From positions 1 to 20,723 of the forward strand of contig NZ_LGDW01000048.1 in NCBI RefSeq assembly GCF_001280005.1: a DNA stretch of 20,723 nt. The letters are read 5' to 3'. The number at the start of each line of letters is the position of its first letter. Position 1 is the stretch's first letter. The translations under genes were made by a program, and so were the position numbers. The notes under the pieces are model-generated. The model had not been told where the DNA came from, searched no databases, and saw nothing but the letters and a program-made list of their open reading frames with translations. Origin of the DNA: Streptomyces sp. NRRL WC-3618. GTDB lineage: Bacteria; Actinomycetota; Actinomycetes; Streptomycetales; Streptomycetaceae. This document shows, one piece after another, positions 17,401 through 20,723 of the stretch.

Positions 17401-18368
17401 CGGTACAAGGAGCCGAGGCCGTCCAGACTCGCCAGGTCCAGTCCAACCTTGCCAACGTGCTCGATCTGCTCGGGCGCTACGAGGAGTCGTTCGGGATGTA
17501 CGACTCGATCGTGGCGCGGCTGAGGGAAGAGTCGGGGAGCCGGAACTACCGGACGCTCTACAACGAGCTGCGCTGCTGCTGGACGCTGCGCCTGCTCGGC
17601 CGCTACCCCCAGGCACTCGCCCGCCAGGAAGCGAACCTGAGCGACTACCAGGGTGTCATGGGGCGGTACGCCATCAGCTCGATGGTCGCTGAACACAACC
17701 TCTCCCTGTGCCTGCGCCGTTCCGGCCAACTGCCCCAGGCGGAACGGATCATGCGCGAGGTCGTCGACCTGGCCCGCCAACTGCACGGCCCCCGCCACCC
17801 CCAAGCCCTCTTCGTCGCCGCCGACTACGCCTCCCTGCTCCGCGAACACCGCGACCTGGACCACTCCTGGACCCTCGCGGACCGCGTCGCCCGCGACTAC
17901 GCGGACCTTCTGGGCAACGCCCACCCGTTCTCCGTGGGCACGGCGGGCAACGTCGGTCTCAATCTGTGGGAGTCGGGCGACCGGGACGAGGCGCTCCGTA
18001 TCGCCGAGCGCGCCCTCGGCGGAATGACCGCGGCTATGGGCGCCGACCACCCGTGGACACTGGGCTGTTCGCTGAACGTCGCCGGCGCCCGCAGCCTCGC
18101 CGGGGATCTGGAAGGCGCCGCCGGCTACAGCCGGGACTGCATGGAACGCTCGGCGCGGGCTGTCGGCAGCGCGCACCCCCTGACGCTGATGGCCAAGGCC
18201 GCCCTGGCAGCCGACCTGCGCTCGCTCCGCCAGACCGACGCGGCCGACCGCCTGCAGCGGGAGACCCTCGGGCAGCTCGTCGAGGCGCTGGGAGCGAACA
18301 GTCCGTTCACCCTGGCGGTGCGCCAGGGTGAACGTCCGTACTGGGACTTCGAACCGCAACCGGAGTGA
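14496..18368 (+). CDS. fxsT: FxsT 2: N-terminal extra domain / TIR-like / NB-ARC / TPR protein
   Basis: From ATG 14496 this is a 1290-residue protein. Residues 1 to about 290 form an additional domain absent from FxsT 1, opening HELAVLLSVASRIEPELMRG and containing LLDVSAEVDLWFGDD; similar segments may occur in vWA/MoxR-associated proteins, but I cannot name it. Residues about 300-430 are TIR-like (ITIAHTGASQAWGAWVADR; DDEW with Glu373). An NB-ARC NTPase follows with Walker A GPSGTGKT (499-506) and a LVLDRADD Walker B-like strand, then TPRs to the end, which reads YWDFEPQPE. From the TIR-like region on it aligns with FxsT 1 throughout. I prefer ATG 14496 over the upstream in-frame start at 14319 because upstream sequence is low complexity and 14496 forms an ATGA overlap. 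It is the last gene of the coupled module 2 string. Confidence 0.88.
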   Translation: MSPPARQGHELAVLLSVASRIEPELMRGVRIAVAPLLDVSAEVDLWFGDDVERRGYGYVSLRGDLLPSLRAELADRLAGSPSGAPVQRLWSVIERLHKDRSPALFAEERATWLAIRDGAGADLAIERVLRPALRALVEQGRDGVARWFAGAWPRLPEPVRRTTTAWQLATVTSARLPGVSLRPELPERLSVTDIGLIADRLPRAVLRVRRSGPDLLLGEQADGTGGFTVEVPDTDPRVLDLLDDSLPRTLLVSRGTTVTERVGWGPVRLLTADGAVYAVPAPGLVTERPARARSSAVPDRRITIAHTGASQAWGAWVADRAEDAGFGVTTVPWHPDPGRALWDELGQLLRGPGRTLLVLGDTDCRLGGRGDDEWNAALPEAAADRPGRLAVVLVGSGERPAAIGALPMADLRGLDERDAVRHLFALLGTPPSAGIGTGNGDRRTADLRFPGTAPAVSNAPLRNPRFTGREALLARIRQTLLAPGPDPGGADHHRCALLGPSGTGKTQTATEYVHRYGNEYDVVWWISAGFQGTAREQLAALAPELKLAAGQGVGYRIRAVQAALRAGQPYHRWLLVLDRADDLTEIEDLLPEGIGHVLITSNSRAWADNERVHRIGVPPFSRAESIAYTRSRAPRLNLVEADLLAEAVQDLPLLLSQTAAWLDANPMPVAEYLELVHDGHSGRLDQPVGGDGSAEYPQALESSWSITLASLQERDPAVAELLRLFTCFSPDAVPVGLLRKERPADLPPRIAALAADRQAWDAALLRLAETSAVRLVVGEDGVERAEVHRLYHSLLREGLGEDERDRFSQVACDTLAAADPADPLDTRTWPRYAELIPHLEISGALDSTRNTVAEMVLNCIEYLRSCGEARVGLRLCELTIARWHRRMPPDSGRMLILTHQHANMLRRVGRYQEAEAVGRAEVDRLAAQRAPDDPELVRARNGLGGTLVALGAYREAHELYRESVRADSAVQGAEAVQTRQVQSNLANVLDLLGRYEESFGMYDSIVARLREESGSRNYRTLYNELRCCWTLRLLGRYPQALARQEANLSDYQGVMGRYAISSMVAEHNLSLCLRRSGQLPQAERIMREVVDLARQLHGPRHPQALFVAADYASLLREHRDLDHSWTLADRVARDYADLLGNAHPFSVGTAGNVGLNLWESGDRDEALRIAERALGGMTAAMGADHPWTLGCSLNVAGARSLAGDLEGAAGYSRDCMERSARAVGSAHPLTLMAKAALAADLRSLRQTDAADRLQRETLGQLVEALGANSPFTLAVRQGERPYWDFEPQPE

Positions 18369-18398
18369 CCTCCCTCGGCCCTCCGTTTTCGGGCACGC

Positions 18399-18418
18399 CG
18401 ACCCTCCCATTCGGGTCG
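18399..18418. terminator. Weak hairpin in convergent gap
   Basis: CGACCC (18399-18404) and GGGTCG (18413-18418) could form a six-base-pair stem with an eight-base loop. It lies in the 95-base gap between the convergent fxsT2 and DUF397 genes, where a bidirectional terminator would be expected. There is no T tract and the stem is short, so the call rests mainly on position. Confidence 0.25.
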
Positions 18419-18463
18419 TAAGGCTGCGTCGAGCCGGTCAAGTCCCGGGAGAACCACGGAAGT

Positions 18464-18763
18464 TCAGAGCAGGAAGTCCGCGTCACCAGCCTTCACGCCG
18501 GCCAGGAAACTCGTTATCTCGTTCGGGGTGAAGACCAGGGCGGGGCTGTCGGGGTCGGTCGACTGGCGGACGGCCACCCGGCCGTCGGCGAGCTTCTTCA
18601 CTTCGACACAGGCGCCGCCCACGTCGTCGCTCCACGGCTTGGACCAGCCACGGGAGCCGAGCTCACGGGCCGGCATGCCGTTGCGTACGGGGTGGGAGGG
18701 GTCGGTGTGGCTGGTGTGGTCTGCGTGGGCGTTCGTGGGGTGGGGATGCGTGGGGTGGTGCAT
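18464..18763 (-). CDS. DUF397 protein with His-rich N-terminal extension
   Basis: This is a 99-residue protein whose last 70 residues are a recognisable DUF397 domain (ACVEVKKLADGRVAVRQSTD, then the C-terminal FTPNEITSFLAGVKAGDADF). DUF397 proteins are small actinobacterial partners of HTH/DUF5753 regulators and have been proposed to act in toxin-antitoxin-like or developmental pairs. The ATG at 18763 is supported by AAGGAG seven bases upstream, and it starts one base after the regulator's stop (TGA C ATG). The first 29 residues are unusually rich in His (MHHPTHPHP and further His), which DUF397 proteins do not normally have; an internal ATG at 18676 would give the usual length but has no ribosome-binding site. 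Confidence 0.85.
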   Translation of the reverse strand: MHHPTHPHPTNAHADHTSHTDPSHPVRNGMPARELGSRGWSKPWSDDVGGACVEVKKLADGRVAVRQSTDPDSPALVFTPNEITSFLAGVKAGDADFLL

Positions 18764-18764
18764 G

Positions 18765-19640
18765 TCAGAGCTCCTTGCGAATCGCACCGAGGTAGGCCTC
18801 GGTCTTTCCGGCGGGCGCCGACTGCGCGCCCAGCCGGTCCAGAGCCTCGCGATAGACGACGACATCGTCGCCCTTGTCGAGATACACCGCGCCGACCAGA
18901 CCGCTCAGATAGACGATCTCCGGCAACTCGGGTGCCCTGAACCGGAAGAGATGGAACGCCCCGGCCCGCATCGCGGGATGCGGGCCGTTGCCGAACGGCA
19001 TGATCTGCAAGGTCACATGGGGCAGCGCGTTCATCTCGATCAGATGGTCGATCTGCGCGCGCATCACCTCCGGACCGCCGACCGGCCACCGCAGCACGGT
19101 CTCGTCCATCACGATCCACACCCGCGGCGGCGCCTCGCGGGTCAGCAGTTCCTGGCGGCGCAGCCGCAGCGCCACCCGCCGGTCCGTCGCCTCCGAGGGG
19201 GCGTGCGGATTGCCGGCCCCCAGCAGCGCACGCGCGTAGTCCGCCGTCTGGAGCAGACCCGGCACGAACTGCGCCTCGTACGCACGGATCTGCGACGCCG
19301 CCTGTTCCAGGCTCAGATACGCGGCGAACCAGTCGGGCAGTACGTCCCGGTAGTTGTGCCACCAGCCGCGCTTGTTCGCCTCGCGGACCGACTTCAGGAA
19401 CGTGTCGATCTCGCGCTGGTCCGTCACCCCGTACGTCTGCAGCAGTTTCTCGACGTCGGGCTGGCGCAGCCGGGCCACCTTGGCGGCTTCCATCCTGCGG
19501 ATGGTGGAGTGGCTGACACCGAGCGCCACCCCCGCGTCCTCGAACGTGAGGCCGGCGCGCGTCCGCAGCTCCTCCAGCTGTCTGCCGAGGATCATGCGCA
19601 GGACAGAGGGGGCGTCGCCCCAGTCGGTCTCAGCGGTCAC
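18765..19640 (-). CDS. HTH regulator with DUF5753 domain (Scr1-type)
   Basis: This is a 291-residue DNA-binding regulator. An XRE-type helix-turn-helix lies at about 19-73 (GRQLEELRTRAGLTFEDAGV followed by GVSHSTIRRME). The DUF5753 domain occupies about 98-285 with its usual landmarks WFAAYLSLEQ, FVPGLLQTADYARALL and LPHVTLQIMPF. The start is GTG 19640 with GGGG about five bases upstream. It is followed immediately by DUF397 and is divergent from a GHKL ATPase, the standard arrangement of this actinobacterial regulatory trio (abaA/whiJ-like loci). It probably binds the AT-rich intergenic region and controls both directions, with DUF397 as modulator. A regulatory role for the neighbouring Fxs operon cannot be shown. 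Confidence 0.93.
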   Translation of the reverse strand: MTAETDWGDAPSVLRMILGRQLEELRTRAGLTFEDAGVALGVSHSTIRRMEAAKVARLRQPDVEKLLQTYGVTDQREIDTFLKSVREANKRGWWHNYRDVLPDWFAAYLSLEQAASQIRAYEAQFVPGLLQTADYARALLGAGNPHAPSEATDRRVALRLRRQELLTREAPPRVWIVMDETVLRWPVGGPEVMRAQIDHLIEMNALPHVTLQIMPFGNGPHPAMRAGAFHLFRFRAPELPEIVYLSGLVGAVYLDKGDDVVVYREALDRLGAQSAPAGKTEAYLGAIRKEL

Positions 19641-19714
19641 GCCTACCCCCTCACAGCGGGTTCACGGTCGCAGTCTGTCACGATCATCTTTCGGCCGGAG
19701 CAGCGTGCACCGCA

Positions 19715-19743
19715 CAAATTGCAAATTTCAACTTGCTGGTTGC
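19715..19743. promoter_or_regulatory. AT-rich operator candidate in the divergent region
   Basis: In the 293-base gap between the divergent HTH and ATPase genes, a stretch far lower in G+C than its surroundings contains AAATT-GCA-AATTT (an inverted repeat with a three-base centre, 19716-19728) and TTGC at 19719, 19733 and 19740. The composition, repeats and position about 75-105 bases from the HTH start make it a good candidate binding site for the HTH regulator. The rest of the gap contains TTGGGG/CCCCAA arms (19817-19822 and 19832-19837) followed by a short T run, of uncertain meaning, and no gene. Confidence 0.4.
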
Positions 19744-19752
19744 GAGCCGTTG

Positions 19753-19780
19753 TTGTCAGGTGTCACAGTGTTCGTACCTT
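19753..19780 (+). promoter_or_regulatory. Candidate promoter for the GHKL ATPase gene
   Basis: TTGTCA (19753-19758) and TACCTT (19775-19780) are separated by 16 bases and match the TTGnCn / TAnnnT pattern reasonably. They lie next to the AT-rich repeat, so a regulator bound there would affect this promoter. The leader to ATG 19934 would be about 145 bases, which is long, so another promoter closer to the gene is possible. Confidence 0.3.
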
Positions 19781-19933
19781 CCCGGAATCGGTGAACGTCG
19801 AGTCTGAGTGGCCCTGTTGGGGGAGAAGGGGCCCCAACCTGCGGTTTTTCGACGCGGGTTGACCTGCTCGAGGGTCACGTTCGGGGCGGTGTCGCACCGG
19901 CCAGGGTGCGCAGGCAACGAAAGGCGAACGGCG

Positions 19934-20723
19934 ATGGCTCCGCCCTCCCTCCCCCAGCCGCTCGGCCGAATGCCCAGGGGCCGGCTCGCCGGCCACCCGG
20001 ACCTCCCCGATCATTTCCGTCACTCTCCGCAGTCGGGCATGTTCGTTCTGACGGCGACTCCCGCGTCGGTCGGCATGGCCCGCCGGAAGGTGCGCGAACT
20101 GCTCGACCTCTGGAACGTCGGCCCCGACGCCTGTGACAACGCCCTGCTGGTGACCTCCGAGCTGGTGACCAACGCCCTCACGCACGCGGCCAGCGAGCGG
20201 GTCGTGTGCCGGCTGTACCTCTCCGCCGAGCGGCTGTACATCGAGGTCGAGGACGAGAACCGTGGCCGCACCCTGCCGGCCCGGCGCAGACCCGAGCCCG
20301 ACGAACAGTGCGGGCGCGGACTCCTGCTGGTCGGCGTCCTGACCAGCGACTGGGGCGTCCGCGACGCCCCGGACGGCTCTGGGCGCGTCGTTTGGGCCGA
20401 ACTCCCCGCAGAACAGGCGGAGTTGTCGGAGGCCATCTCGCCGCCGCCGATGGCGCCTGCCGAGGCCTCGGTGCCGGGCACGGCGACGGCCCCGGCCGAG
20501 CCGCCGACTCCGGTCGTGCCGGCGGTGCCTGCCGGGACGACGGCCCTTGCCGCAGCGGCCTCCGCCGAGGCCCCGGCCCCCGTCGGAAGCGCGACCACCG
20601 GGCCCGGCGCACCGACACTGACACCCGCACCGGCACCCGCACCGACCCCGGCACCCGTCAGCCCCGTACCCGCAGCCGCACCCATGCCAGCACCCACACC
20701 CACACCCGCCCCCACGCCCCAAC
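19934..20723 (+). CDS. GHKL (anti-sigma-factor-like) ATPase, partial at window edge
   Basis: The frame opens at ATG 19934 and runs off the right edge with at least 263 codons and no stop. Residues about 36-158 form a HATPase_c domain of the RsbW/SpoIIAB-like single-domain type common in Streptomyces: N box SELVTNALTHA (75-85), a D107/G111 segment in place of the G1 box, and CGRGLLLV (126-133) as G2 box. From about 160 onward the sequence becomes a Pro/Ala/Thr/Val-rich low-complexity tail (PAPAPAPTPAPV and similar), longer than the catalytic domain would need. The ribosome-binding site is weak (GAAAGG about nine bases upstream), so a start at a later in-frame ATG is possible. It is divergent from the HTH/DUF397 pair, the usual genomic partner. 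The kinase target, if any, is unknown. Confidence 0.85.
   Translation, partial: MAPPSLPQPLGRMPRGRLAGHPDLPDHFRHSPQSGMFVLTATPASVGMARRKVRELLDLWNVGPDACDNALLVTSELVTNALTHAASERVVCRLYLSAERLYIEVEDENRGRTLPARRRPEPDEQCGRGLLLVGVLTSDWGVRDAPDGSGRVVWAELPAEQAELSEAISPPPMAPAEASVPGTATAPAEPPTPVVPAVPAGTTALAAAASAEAPAPVGSATTGPGAPTLTPAPAPAPTPAPVSPVPAAAPMPAPTPTPAPTPQ

Noticed and set aside
15711..18410. Long open frame of 899 codons on the - strand opposite fxsT2
   Set aside because: It mirrors the third-position G+C bias of the + strand gene. The translation shows no domain, while the + strand frame has clear TIR, NB-ARC and TPR motifs.
19763..20722. 319-codon - strand frame opposite the GHKL ATPase
   Set aside because: The translation is Gly/Cys/Arg repeats. 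The + strand frame contains a recognisable HATPase domain but lacks a stop in the window, so it is easily overlooked.
1..20723. Mobile elements, tRNA/rRNA genes and CRISPR arrays
   Set aside because: I saw no transposase or integrase, no terminal inverted repeats, no tRNA-like cloverleaf and no regularly spaced direct repeats.

Overview
The window looks like chromosomal DNA of a Streptomyces-type actinomycete. G+C is very high, third codon positions are mostly G or C, GTG and TTG starts are common, genes overlap by GTGA or ATGA, and several families are typical of Streptomyces: the SAV_2336-type vWA protein, FxSxx/Fxs peptide maturation genes, and a DUF397/DUF5753 regulator pair beside a small HATPase.

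The left and centre (about 308-18368, all + strand) hold two Fxs-type modules in tandem. Module 1 runs MoxR-like AAA+ ATPase (308-1381), vWA/helical-repeat protein (1378-4644), short FxsA-like precursor peptide (4752-4937), stand-alone radical SAM/SPASM maturase FxsB (5060-6373), and TIR-like/NB-ARC/TPR protein FxsT (6444-9407). Module 2 runs a second FxsA-like precursor (9505-9726), a second FxsB (9723-10934), a TIR-domain protein (10981-12297), a second MoxR-like ATPase (12294-13292), a short vWA protein (13286-14272), a small Arg-rich ORF (14269-14499) and a longer FxsT (14496-18368). Five junctions in module 2 overlap by a few bases, so it is probably one translationally coupled operon.

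The two precursors are small ORFs with non-ATG starts that are easily missed. Both share a PLP leader motif and the core Y-[E/D]-D-S-P, a variant of the canonical C-terminal F-x-S-x-x. In the first the core is the exact C-terminus. In the second the TAG stop position reads TAC, adding 13 residues and overlapping the ORF with the fxsB2 start. By family analogy each FxsB would join Tyr to the Asp two residues on, giving a three-residue cyclophane. No dedicated peptidase, transporter or HEXXH domain is encoded here. The partners are instead signalling and conflict-type proteins: STAND-type NTPases with TPRs, TIR domains with a conserved Glu, and MoxR/vWA pairs. I infer an intracellular sensing or immunity-like role for the modified peptide rather than a secreted antibiotic; this is untested.

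The right end (about 18464-20723) is a common actinobacterial regulatory trio. A DUF397 protein and an HTH/DUF5753 regulator lie on the - strand, divergent from a GHKL (anti-sigma-like) ATPase with a long Pro/Ala-rich tail that runs off the window. An AT-rich stretch with repeated TTGC lies in the divergent intergenic region. It is probably functionally separate from the Fxs modules.
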